Below, one piece after another: positions 42,981 to 51,355 of a DNA stretch of 64,000 bases (within the stretch, counting starts at the first letter, position 1; every line of letters begins with the position of its first letter). Under the pieces are notes generated by a model. The model searched no databases, was not told the origin of the DNA, and saw only the letters and a list, made by a program, of their open reading frames with translations. The stretch comes from JABCPE02 sp963520375 (GTDB lineage Bacteria > Bacteroidota > Bacteroidia > Flavobacteriales > Weeksellaceae): NCBI GenBank assembly GCA_963520375.1, contig CAUQQF010000002.1:62001-126000 (forward strand). The letters are read 5' to 3'. The translations under genes and the position numbers were made by a program.

Positions 42981-44489
42981 ATGAAAAAAACAGCAATAGG
43001 AATTATGGCAGTGGCTGCTTCTATGATGCACGCCCAGTCCAAAGAGTATTCTCTGAATTTTGATTCAGAAAAATACACCATAAAAACGGCTCAGGTAGCA
43101 GGAAAAGAAATTTCTTTCAGAGCTTACGAAGATGTAGTCTATGTCAGCCATCCTGTGGATGTACGATATCAGAGTATGAACATTTATATCCCTGTGGAAT
43201 ACTACGAGGGAAAAAACATCAGAAAGTATAATGCTGATACAGCGCCTATTTTCCTCCCAAATGATGTAGGTAGATATATGTCCTCACAAGCAGGAGAGCC
43301 AATAAAAGACCGAAGAACAGGCAAGGACAATGCTATCCTTGTCGCCCTGTCCAAAGGCTATGTAGTGGCATCTCCAGGAGCAAGAGGGCGTAAACTTACT
43401 AATGATAAAGCACAATACATTGGCAAAGCTCCTGCTGCGATAGTAGATTTGAAGGCGGCGGTGAGGTATCTTAGATTTAATGATAAAATAATGCCGGGTA
43501 ATGCCGAAAAAATCATTTCTAATGGGACAAGCGCAGGCGGAGCCCTTTCTGCGCTTTTGGGAGCGAGTGGAAATCAGAAAATTTATCATTCTTACTTGAA
43601 TGAATTAGGCGCTGCTGCTGCGAGAGATGATATTTTTGCGGTCTCTGCCTATTGCCCAATTATCAATCTTGACAATGCTGATGCAGCCTACGAATGGCAG
43701 TATGGACATGTGAAGGATTATAAGGTAATAAATCTTGTCCATCCTGGTTATATTGAGATATTCACAGAAACCTTGACTGAGGAACAAATCGCTGTTCAGC
43801 CCAAACTGGCTGCTATGTTTCCTAAATATGTGAATTCCTTAAAACTAAAAGATGAAAACGGAAAAACATTAATGCTCAATGAAAACGGAGAAGGAACATT
43901 CAAAGAATATGTGAAAAAATTTGTGATAAATTCAGCTAATAAAGCCATCTCGGAAGGAAATGATTTGAGTAAATATTCTTGGCTTGAGTTTAAAAATAAA
44001 AAAGTAGTAGGGCTGGATTTTAAAACTTATTCCAAAGAATATCTTCGTAGAAGTAAATCCGCTCCTGCGTTTGATGCCTTGGATTTATCCGCTGGAGAAA
44101 ACAATTTATTTGGAGATTTAACGGTTGATAATAAACATTTTACAAAATTTTCTTTTGATAATAATACAGCCAAGTTTTTCATAACAGAATATCCTGTCGA
44201 AGGTGGAGCCAGAACATATGAATATACAAAAGCCGAAATGGCAGATGTGGATATCGTAAAAATGATGAATCTGATGAATTTCGTTAAAAACACCTCCACC
44301 CAAAACTGGAGAATAAGACACGGCGCCAAAGATGCAGATACTTCCCTTGCGATTTCTACAATTCTAGCGACTACTCTTAAAAATAATAAGAAGGCTGTAG
44401 ATTTTGCTATGCCTTGGGACATAGTACACAGAGGCGACTATGATTTGGAAGAACTTTTCGAATGGATGGACAAAATCTCAACAAAATAA
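42981..44489 (+). CDS. Subtype B tannase-like alpha/beta hydrolase, secreted
   Basis: The 502-residue protein has a signal peptide ending near MMHAQS. It resembles bacterial subtype B tannases, which cut galloyl esters. The nucleophile is Ser184 in SNGTSAGGALSALLG, followed by YCPIINLDNADAAYEW. Candidate acid and base are Asp in RHGAKDADTSLAIS and His in MPWDIVHRGDYD near the C-terminus, matching the order in Lactobacillus tannase. Whether the substrate is a tannin or another ester is unknown. It is probably periplasmic or secreted; I see no type IX sorting domain. A terminator shared with rho follows. Confidence 0.8.
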   Translation: MKKTAIGIMAVAASMMHAQSKEYSLNFDSEKYTIKTAQVAGKEISFRAYEDVVYVSHPVDVRYQSMNIYIPVEYYEGKNIRKYNADTAPIFLPNDVGRYMSSQAGEPIKDRRTGKDNAILVALSKGYVVASPGARGRKLTNDKAQYIGKAPAAIVDLKAAVRYLRFNDKIMPGNAEKIISNGTSAGGALSALLGASGNQKIYHSYLNELGAAAARDDIFAVSAYCPIINLDNADAAYEWQYGHVKDYKVINLVHPGYIEIFTETLTEEQIAVQPKLAAMFPKYVNSLKLKDENGKTLMLNENGEGTFKEYVKKFVINSANKAISEGNDLSKYSWLEFKNKKVVGLDFKTYSKEYLRRSKSAPAFDALDLSAGENNLFGDLTVDNKHFTKFSFDNNTAKFFITEYPVEGGARTYEYTKAEMADVDIVKMMNLMNFVKNTSTQNWRIRHGAKDADTSLAISTILATTLKNNKKAVDFAMPWDIVHRGDYDLEELFEWMDKISTK

Positions 44490-44503
44490 AACTCCTAAAA
44501 ACG

Positions 44504-44534
44504 AAAAACCTCGGAATTTCCGAGGTTTTTTTAT
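44504..44534. terminator. Bidirectional terminator between the tannase-like gene and rho
   Basis: A 13-bp stem (44504-44516 with 44518-44530) with A and T runs on its flanks. Confidence 0.85.
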
Positions 44535-46183
44535 TTGTTCATAGACATTAGGAATTCTTCGTTGTTCAGAGTTGCTTTCATTTGTTTTTCTACAAATTCC
44601 ATAGCTTCTACGGGATTCATATCAGAAAGATATTTTCTCAAAATCCACATTCTCTGCTGAGTGGTTTCATCATGCAGCAGGTCGTCTCTTCTCGTGCTGG
44701 AAGCCACCAAATCCACTGCAGGGAAAACCCTTTTATTAGCGATTTTTCTATCCAGCAGGAGTTCCATGTTTCCTGTTCCTTTGAATTCTTCAAAAATCAC
44801 CTCATCCATTTTAGAACCTGTATCTATCAGAGCTGTAGCGATAATGGTCAAAGAACCGCCGCCTTCTATTTTCCTAGCCGCTCCGAAAAATCTTTTTGGT
44901 TTGTGCAGTGCATTGGCATCTACTCCACCAGAGAGGATTTTCCCAGAGGCAGGAGTTACCGTATTATAGGCTCTTGCCAGACGAGTGATAGAATCTAGTA
45001 AAATCACCACATCATGTCCGCATTCTACCATTCTTTGGGCTTTTGACAGAACCAGATTGGCTACTTTTACATGTTTTTCTGCAGCTTCATCAAAGGTAGA
45101 AGCAATTACTTCTGCATTCACACTTCGCTGCATATCAGTTACTTCCTCTGGTCTTTCATCTATCAGAAGAATCATCATATAGGCTTCTGGATGATTTGCC
45201 GAGATGGAATTAGCGATGTCTTTCAGGAGCATGGTTTTCCCTGTTTTAGGCTGGGCTACTATCATTGCTCTTTGTCCTTTTCCTATTGGAGCGAATAGAT
45301 CTACTATTCTGGTAGAAAGTGTGGAATTTTTTCCAGTTAAATTAAATTTCTCTTGTGGGAATAGCGGAGTAAGATATTCAAAAGCTACTCTGTCTTTTAT
45401 GAAATGCAGGTCTCTGCCATTTACTTCCAATGCTTTTTGGAGCGAAAAATATTTTTCTCCTTCTTTTGGAAGTCGGACGATACCCTTCACGGTATCACCA
45501 GTTTTTAAACCATAATTTCTGATTTGATTTGTGGAGACAAATACATCATCTGGAGAAGAAATATAGTTGAAATCCGAAGAACGGAGAAATCCGTAGTTAT
45601 CAGGAAGAATCTCTAAAACGCCCTCTACGATTACGATATTATCAAAATTAAATTCCTTTTTAGGAGGATTTTGCTCTTCGTTTTCGGGTTCTTTGTTTTC
45701 TGATTGTTTAGAGTTTTCTTTTTGCTTGATTTTCTTTTTTAGAGGTTTTTCTCCTTCATTGGTTTTCTCTTCCAAAATATTTTCCTCTACTGCCGAAGCT
45801 GGAATATTAGCTTCTTTTTCTTTTGTATTTTTAGGAGATTTTTTGGTTTTTGGAGTAGTTTTTTTCTCCTCTTTTGCAGGTTTTTCGGTTTTTGATTTTG
45901 TTTCTTCTTTTTTGTCCGAAATATTTTCTTCTGCAGGTTTTTCTACTCTTTTTCTTTTAGTAGTTTTTTTCTCTGGAGTTTGGTTTTCAGTGGTATTCTC
46001 AGGTTTTTCTTCGGTTGCATTATAGTATTCTTTTGCTATTTTGGGATTTGCAGCTTGAAAGTCAAGAATAGCGAAAACCTTATCATTTTCTGTGCTGTTT
46101 CTTGCTACTTTAATGCCTAAATCTTTACAAATTTTAGTCAATTCTGTTGTAGATTTTGACTGTAGGCTTTCAATGTTAAACAT
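44531..46183 (-). CDS. rho: Transcription termination factor Rho, long charged insert
   Basis: Rho is the hexameric RNA helicase that ends transcription. The 550-residue protein has an N-terminal Rho_N helical domain (1-55), then about 120 residues rich in Lys, Glu, Thr and Pro with no predicted fold (about 56-178). The RNA-binding cold-shock-like domain (VEGVLEILPDNYGFLRSS) and the ATPase follow, with Walker A AQPKTGKT, ERPEEVTDM and the Q-loop region ARAYNTVTPASGKILSGG. The insert is typical of Bacteroidota Rho. In Bacteroides thetaiotaomicron a comparable disordered segment drives phase separation; the same here is only inference. Confidence 0.96.
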   Translation of the reverse strand: MFNIESLQSKSTTELTKICKDLGIKVARNSTENDKVFAILDFQAANPKIAKEYYNATEEKPENTTENQTPEKKTTKRKRVEKPAEENISDKKEETKSKTEKPAKEEKKTTPKTKKSPKNTKEKEANIPASAVEENILEEKTNEGEKPLKKKIKQKENSKQSENKEPENEEQNPPKKEFNFDNIVIVEGVLEILPDNYGFLRSSDFNYISSPDDVFVSTNQIRNYGLKTGDTVKGIVRLPKEGEKYFSLQKALEVNGRDLHFIKDRVAFEYLTPLFPQEKFNLTGKNSTLSTRIVDLFAPIGKGQRAMIVAQPKTGKTMLLKDIANSISANHPEAYMMILLIDERPEEVTDMQRSVNAEVIASTFDEAAEKHVKVANLVLSKAQRMVECGHDVVILLDSITRLARAYNTVTPASGKILSGGVDANALHKPKRFFGAARKIEGGGSLTIIATALIDTGSKMDEVIFEEFKGTGNMELLLDRKIANKRVFPAVDLVASSTRRDDLLHDETTQQRMWILRKYLSDMNPVEAMEFVEKQMKATLNNEEFLMSMNK

Positions 46184-46322
46184 ATAAATATTTAGTAAAT
46201 GTAATTAAAATCAATGTAAAATTAAGATGTAATTAGGAACAAATGATAGAAGTCCACTGCTCCTTTAATCGAAAAATATGCTGCAAATCTACACTATTTT
46301 TGATAAATACAAAAAAATATTT

Positions 46323-46330
46323 TATTTTTG
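46323..46330 (+). promoter_or_regulatory. -7 element, 4 nt before the DUF4293 ATG
   Basis: TATTTTTG is followed by CACC and then the ATG at 46335. A TTG at 46300-46302 gives 20 nt spacing, within the usual 17-23. Confidence 0.65.
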
Positions 46331-46334
46331 CACC

Positions 46335-46712
46335 ATGTTACAAAGAATACAGACTATATTTATCCTTGTTTCGATGCTTGCAACTGGAGGACTTTTTTTG
46401 ACATCAAAAGATGTTGAAATTCCAGGATTTTTGGGTGGAGTAGGATTTTTGGGAGCAGTAGAATTCATCTGTATTTTTATGTACAAAAATAGAGGAAGAC
46501 AAATACTGCTGAATAATTTCAGCATTGTTATAAACGCTTTGTTGATTGGTTTATTGGTTTATTGGTTACTAAATTTACCTGGAGGAATGGATTTTCCTGA
46601 GAAAGGTATTGAGCCAGTATTTCCGCTGATTTCTATTGTGTTTTTATTTATGGCAAATAAAAATATCCGTAGAGATGAGAGGCTTGTAAAATCTGTAGAC
46701 AGACTCCGATAG
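46335..46712 (+). CDS. DUF4293-family membrane protein
   Basis: From the ATG at 46335 (MLQRIQTIFILVSML) the protein has 125 residues with four membrane helices. The MLQRIQT start is characteristic of the DUF4293 family, found in Bacteroidota and of unknown function. The cytoplasmic C-terminus (NKNIRRDERLVKSVDRLR) is also typical. The open frame extends upstream to an ATG at 46278, but that would include the promoter element, and the family starts at MLQRIQ. It is transcribed alone, divergent from rho. Confidence 0.88.
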   Translation: MLQRIQTIFILVSMLATGGLFLTSKDVEIPGFLGGVGFLGAVEFICIFMYKNRGRQILLNNFSIVINALLIGLLVYWLLNLPGGMDFPEKGIEPVFPLISIVFLFMANKNIRRDERLVKSVDRLR

Positions 46713-46736
46713 CTATGCAACGATTTATTTTGAGTG

Positions 46737-46766
46737 AAAAACCAGTCTTTTGGGCTGGTTTTTTTG
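46737..46766 (+). terminator. Terminator after the DUF4293 gene
   Basis: Stem AAAAACCAGTC / GGCTGGTTTTT type (46737-46747 with 46753-46763, one G-T pair) followed by T's. Confidence 0.8.
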
Positions 46767-46811
46767 TATAAGAAAAAAAATTGTAATTTGGTCAGTTGAA
46801 ATTTATGTTTA

Positions 46812-48650
46812 ATGAATCCTTATAGAAGAATTTTGGCATTTGCCAACCCTCATAAAAAATATATTTTCGGGAGTTTATTTTTTAATATTCTTTATTCCGT
46901 TTTTCAGATAGCATCCGCGGGAACTATACTTCCTGTTTTGGGAATGCTTTTTGGGACTATTAATAACAAAAAACCAGCCGTAGAGCCTGTATACAGCGGA
47001 AATATGTCAGATTATTTTTCCTATTTGAAGGACTATGCATATTATCTGGTAGAAGTGAATGCGAGAGAACATGGAGCTTTGACCGTTTTGGCGTGGTTAT
47101 GTGTTATCACGGCATTTGCGTTTTTTGCAAGAAATATTTTCCGTTATATAGGTTCTTTGATGCTTATTTATTATCGTGTAGGTGTAGCCAAAGACCTTCG
47201 TACTTCTATGTATCAAAAGATTTTGACACTTCCTGTTTCATTTTTTACAGAACAAAAAAAAGGAGATATGATGTCCAGAATGTCTAATGATGTAGGAGAA
47301 GTGGAAGGAAGTATTCTGGGTAGTTTAGTAGAGCTGGTCAATTCGCCTTTTATGCTCATAAGCACCTTGATTACTTTATTTTATTTAAGTCCAGAGCTTA
47401 CATTTTTCACTTTATTGGTTTTGCCAGTGATGGGAACTCTGATAGCACTGATAGGGAAAAGCCTAAAAAAACAAGCTCACGAAGCCCAAACCGAGATGGG
47501 AAATATTTTTTCTATCGTAGACGAAACCCTGAAATCTGCGAAAGTTATTAAGATTTTTAATGCAGATAAATTACTAAACAATCGTTTCACAACTTCTATC
47601 AATAAGTGGCTGAATGCCGCAGTAGGCGTAGGTAAAAAAAGAGAACTTGCCTCTCCTATGAGTGAGTTTTTGGGTTCTATCACTTTCCTGATAATCACAT
47701 GGTATGGAGGGAAACAAATCATTGAAAACCAAAGTCTTTCGCCTGAGGAGTTTTTGGTGTTTTTAGCAATGTTTTTCCAAATTCTGCCTCCCGCTAAAAG
47801 TTTAGCCAATTCCATTTCTACCATACAAAAGGGAGGGCCAGCGCTGGAGCGTGTGATAGAGATTCTGGATGCAGATATCAAGATAGATGAAAAAGAAAAT
47901 CCTATTCCTATCCAGACATTAGAAAACAGCATAGAGTTTAAGAATGTAGGATTTTATTATAATGAAGATAGAACCATACTGAAAAACTTTAATTTAACTA
48001 TTCCAAGAGGCAAAACAGTTGCTTTGGTGGGACAAAGTGGAAGTGGAAAAACTACGATTGCCAATCTTTTAGCCAGATTTTATGATGCCACAGAGGGAGA
48101 AATCCTGATAGATGGGAATAATATAAAAGACCTAAAAGTAAAGGATTATAGAAAAATGATAGGAATGGTTACTCAGGAGTCTGTATTGTTCAATGACAGT
48201 GTTTATAACAATATTCTCATGGGTAAGCCAGATGCGGATAGAGAAGAAGTAGAAGCAGCCGCAAAAATCGCTAACGCTCATGATTTCATTCTCAATCTTT
48301 CGGATGGGTATGATACCAATATAGGCGATGATGGGAATAAACTCTCTGGCGGACAAAAACAAAGAGTTTCCATCGCCCGTGCCGTGCTGAAAAATCCTTC
48401 GATTATGATTCTGGATGAGGCAACTTCAGCGCTCGATACTGAGAGCGAGAGATTCGTGCAGGAAGCATTAGAAAAAATGATGGAGAACAGAACCTCACTG
48501 GTTATCGCCCACCGTCTTTCTACGATTCAAAAAGCAGACTGGATAGTAGTGATGGAACGAGGAATGATACTAGAACAGGGAACTCACAAAGAGCTTATGG
48601 ACAAAAATGGAGCTTATAAAAAGCTCGTGGAATTACAAGATTTTGAATAA
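46812..48650 (+). CDS. MsbA-like ABC exporter
   Basis: The 612-residue half-transporter has six membrane helices (about 15-330) and a C-terminal ATPase, so it works as a homodimer in the inner membrane. The ATPase has Walker A GQSGSGKT at residues 407-414, a Q-loop VTQESVLFND, the ABC signature KLSGGQKQR, Walker B IMILDEATSALD and the switch His in IAHRLSTI. Its length and MSRMSNDVGEVE segment resemble MsbA/lipid-A exporters, so it may flip lipid A or another lipid. A multidrug role is the main alternative. DsbD follows 25 nt downstream. Confidence 0.88.
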   Translation: MNPYRRILAFANPHKKYIFGSLFFNILYSVFQIASAGTILPVLGMLFGTINNKKPAVEPVYSGNMSDYFSYLKDYAYYLVEVNAREHGALTVLAWLCVITAFAFFARNIFRYIGSLMLIYYRVGVAKDLRTSMYQKILTLPVSFFTEQKKGDMMSRMSNDVGEVEGSILGSLVELVNSPFMLISTLITLFYLSPELTFFTLLVLPVMGTLIALIGKSLKKQAHEAQTEMGNIFSIVDETLKSAKVIKIFNADKLLNNRFTTSINKWLNAAVGVGKKRELASPMSEFLGSITFLIITWYGGKQIIENQSLSPEEFLVFLAMFFQILPPAKSLANSISTIQKGGPALERVIEILDADIKIDEKENPIPIQTLENSIEFKNVGFYYNEDRTILKNFNLTIPRGKTVALVGQSGSGKTTIANLLARFYDATEGEILIDGNNIKDLKVKDYRKMIGMVTQESVLFNDSVYNNILMGKPDADREEVEAAAKIANAHDFILNLSDGYDTNIGDDGNKLSGGQKQRVSIARAVLKNPSIMILDEATSALDTESERFVQEALEKMMENRTSLVIAHRLSTIQKADWIVVMERGMILEQGTHKELMDKNGAYKKLVELQDFE

Positions 48651-48675
48651 AAAATATTAAAACAAATAATACAAA

Positions 48676-50745
48676 ATGCAAAGCATAAAAAAGTTTTTAC
48701 TTGTTCTTTTTAGTGTTATCATTACAGGAGTTTATGCTCAGATAAAAGACCCAGTAAAATTTAAACTAGAAGTTAATAAACTAGCAGAAAATGAATACGA
48801 AGCCATCCTCATAGCAAAATTAGAAAACGGATGGCATATCTACTCTAAAGATATTCCTGAAGACAGCGGTATTCCCACAGAGATGAAACTTCTTGGGAAA
48901 AATATAGAACCCATAGGAAAGGTAACCGAGGTAGGAAAAAAAATAGATGAGTTTTCGGAGGCGTTTGGTGCTAGAATAGTATATTATTCTAATACAGTGT
49001 CTTTTAAACAAAAATTCAAACTAAAAGATGCTAAAAAATCTACCAATGTTTCAGCAGAAATCACTTATCAAACCTGCGATGACAGGGTTTGTCTTGCGCC
49101 CAATACCATTGAACTTCAGCATCAAATAAAGATAGAGGGAAGTGACATAAAGGACGAAGAAATTTTAGATAAGAAAGAAAATTCTGAAACTCCGAAAGAT
49201 GTATCCACAGATGAAACACAGGTTTCGCAGACATTGGCTGAAAACCAAAAGTTAGACACGAAAAACCTAAAAATACAAGGGTTGGATTATAAAAATCCTC
49301 TTGTTCAGTGTGGTACAGAGCAGGCTGCGAATACAGATGAGAGCTATTGGACTTATCTATTTTTAGGATTTATTGGAGGGATTATTGCTTTGCTTACGCC
49401 ATGCGTTTTCCCTATGGTACCTTTGACAGTTTCTTTCTTTACCAAAGGAGCGAAAGACAAAGCGAAGGGCAGAAGAGATGCCATTCTCTATGGTTTCTTC
49501 ATTCTGTTGATTTTTACTTTGCTTAGTTTGCCATTTCACTTGATAAGTGGCGTTGCTGGAAATATTTTTAATGAAATATCTACCAGCGTATGGCTTAACT
49601 TGGCATTTTTTATCGTGTTTGTTTTCTTCGCGGGAAGCTTTTTCGGATACTATGATATAGCGTTGCCAAGTTCTATAGCCAATAAATCTTCAAAGGCGGA
49701 AGAGGCAGGAGGAATCGTAGGAATATTCTTCATGGCGCTTACTTTGGTGATTGTTTCGTTCTCATGTACAGGGCCTATTCTAGGGTCATTGCTGGGAAGT
49801 GCAGTAACGGGTTCGTCTAATGTTCCTATGCTGCTGACTTTTGCTTTGGCAGGTTTTGGTTTTGCTTGGGCGATTGTTTTCGGATTGTTGGCGCTGTTTC
49901 CACAGGCATTACAGTCTTTGCCGAAGTCAGGAGGCTGGATGAATACGCTGAAAGTAGTGCTGGGATTCATAGAACTGGGATTGGCTCTGAAATTCCTTTC
50001 CAAAGCAGATTTGGTAGCGAAAACAGCATTTTTAAAGCGAGAATTGTTCATCGCTATCTGGATAGTCCTTACCATTGGTTTAATATTATATTTGTTTGGG
50101 CTAATAAGATTTCCTCACGATGATAAAAAACCAAAAATTTCACTTACGAGAAAATTATTTGGAGCGGCTGGAATAGGCTTTTTGATGTATTTAGTTCAAG
50201 GATTGATACCGAGCGACAGACCGAAACTTTCTATGCTGAGCGGAATTTTGCCGCCGCTCAATGTGAGCTATTTTCATAATGAAAAGAATGGAATTTTGGG
50301 AATACACCCTATTCATGACTATTTCGAAGCAGTAGAATTAGCAAAAAAAGAAAACAAACCTATCCTGATAGACTTCACGGGGCATGGCTGCGAAAACTGC
50401 CGAAAAATGGAGGAATTCGTTTGGTCACAGCCAGATATTTTACCGATTCTTCAGAACGAGGTGGTTTTGGCTTCTCTTTATATAGATGATAAAGATGAAC
50501 TTCCACAAGACCAACAGATGAAAATAGACATGGGAAATGGGCAGATGAAGAAGATAAAAACAATAGGCGACAGATGGAGTATGTTTCAGCAGATAAATTT
50601 TGAGAACAATTCCCAGCCGCACTATGTTCTGGTAACTCCTGATAATAAGGTGATTAACACACCTGTTTCTGGATACATGGACAAAGAAGATTTCAAGAAA
50701 TTCTTGGAATGCGGACTGAAACATTACAAAAATCATAAAAAATAA
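48676..50745 (+). CDS. dsbD: Thiol:disulfide interchange protein DsbD
   Basis: DsbD carries electrons from cytoplasmic thioredoxin across the inner membrane to keep periplasmic cysteines reduced. The 689-residue protein has all three parts. After the signal peptide comes an N-terminal immunoglobulin-like domain with the pair Cys134/Cys139 in YQTCDDRVCLAP. Eight membrane helices follow (about 228-500) with the paired cysteines in LLTPCVFPM and VSFSCTGPILG. The C-terminal thioredoxin-like domain has the CENC active site in DFTGHGCENCRKMEE. The insert GTEQAANTDE between the parts is variable. It lies 25 nt after the ABC exporter and may share its transcript. Confidence 0.95.
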   Translation: MQSIKKFLLVLFSVIITGVYAQIKDPVKFKLEVNKLAENEYEAILIAKLENGWHIYSKDIPEDSGIPTEMKLLGKNIEPIGKVTEVGKKIDEFSEAFGARIVYYSNTVSFKQKFKLKDAKKSTNVSAEITYQTCDDRVCLAPNTIELQHQIKIEGSDIKDEEILDKKENSETPKDVSTDETQVSQTLAENQKLDTKNLKIQGLDYKNPLVQCGTEQAANTDESYWTYLFLGFIGGIIALLTPCVFPMVPLTVSFFTKGAKDKAKGRRDAILYGFFILLIFTLLSLPFHLISGVAGNIFNEISTSVWLNLAFFIVFVFFAGSFFGYYDIALPSSIANKSSKAEEAGGIVGIFFMALTLVIVSFSCTGPILGSLLGSAVTGSSNVPMLLTFALAGFGFAWAIVFGLLALFPQALQSLPKSGGWMNTLKVVLGFIELGLALKFLSKADLVAKTAFLKRELFIAIWIVLTIGLILYLFGLIRFPHDDKKPKISLTRKLFGAAGIGFLMYLVQGLIPSDRPKLSMLSGILPPLNVSYFHNEKNGILGIHPIHDYFEAVELAKKENKPILIDFTGHGCENCRKMEEFVWSQPDILPILQNEVVLASLYIDDKDELPQDQQMKIDMGNGQMKKIKTIGDRWSMFQQINFENNSQPHYVLVTPDNKVINTPVSGYMDKEDFKKFLECGLKHYKNHKK

Positions 50746-50770
50746 TTTGTCTCAAACCTTGCTAAAATAA

Positions 50771-50778
50771 TATTTTTG
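50771..50778 (+). promoter_or_regulatory. -7 element for rpiB
   Basis: TATTTTTG, 22 nt before the ATG at 50801. Confidence 0.5.
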
Positions 50779-50800
50779 CAAAAAGAAAAATAGAATAGAT

Positions 50801-51229
50801 ATGATAAACATAGCAATAGCATCTGACCACGCAGGTCATGAAATGAAAGATTTTCTAAAAAGAAAACTAAAAGCAGATTATAACATGGTGGATTTTGGGA
50901 CATTTTTCAAGGAAAGTGTAGATTATCCAGATTTTGCTCATCCAGCCGCTACTTCTATCGAAAAGGGAGACTGCGTTTTGGGAATTTTAGTATGTGGAAC
51001 AGGAAATGGTATGCAGCTAGCAGCCAATAAACATGAAGGTATCCGAGCTGGACTAGCTTGGAACCCAGAAGTTGCAGCTTTGACAAGACAGCACAATGAT
51101 GCTAATATGGTAGCAATTCCAGCAAGATTCGTGAGTAATGAAGAGGCTTTGGAAATAGCAAAAGCATTCCTTACCGCAGAATTTGAAGGAGGTAGACACC
51201 AGCTGAGAGTGGATAAAATAAAACCATAG
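50801..51229 (+). CDS. rpiB: Ribose-5-phosphate isomerase B
   Basis: RpiB interconverts ribose 5-phosphate and ribulose 5-phosphate in the pentose phosphate pathway. The 142-residue protein is full length, with IASDHAGHEMKDFLK at the start, DYPDFAHPAA, the active-site cysteine in LVCGTGNGMQLAANK, RAGLAWNPEVAALTRQHNDANM and the closing FLTAEFEGGRHQLRVDKI. It is a single-gene unit with its own promoter element and terminator. Confidence 0.95.
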   Translation: MINIAIASDHAGHEMKDFLKRKLKADYNMVDFGTFFKESVDYPDFAHPAATSIEKGDCVLGILVCGTGNGMQLAANKHEGIRAGLAWNPEVAALTRQHNDANMVAIPARFVSNEEALEIAKAFLTAEFEGGRHQLRVDKIKP

Positions 51230-51259
51230 GAAAATAACGATTTTTGTTTTTTGTAATTC

Positions 51260-51297
51260 AATCCCCCTTTTTATAAAAAGATGAAGGGGGATTTTTG
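51260..51297 (+). terminator. Terminator after rpiB
   Basis: A perfect 10-bp stem AATCCCCCTT / AAGGGGGATT (51260-51269 with 51284-51293), 14-nt loop, then TTT. Confidence 0.8.
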
Positions 51298-51319
51298 GTT
51301 AAAAAAGCATAAATAATGT

Positions 51320-51327
51320 TATATTTG
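51320..51327 (+). promoter_or_regulatory. -7 element for rnr
   Basis: TATATTTG, 28 nt before the ATG at 51356. Confidence 0.45.
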
Positions 51328-51355
51328 AAGAACAAAATTTTTAAGAAAAACATTT

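Noticed and set aside
45693..46025. Phe/Ser/Val-rich open frame on the strand opposite rho
   Set aside because: It is the shadow of the Lys/Glu-rich Rho insert; low-complexity coding DNA gives open frames on the other strand.
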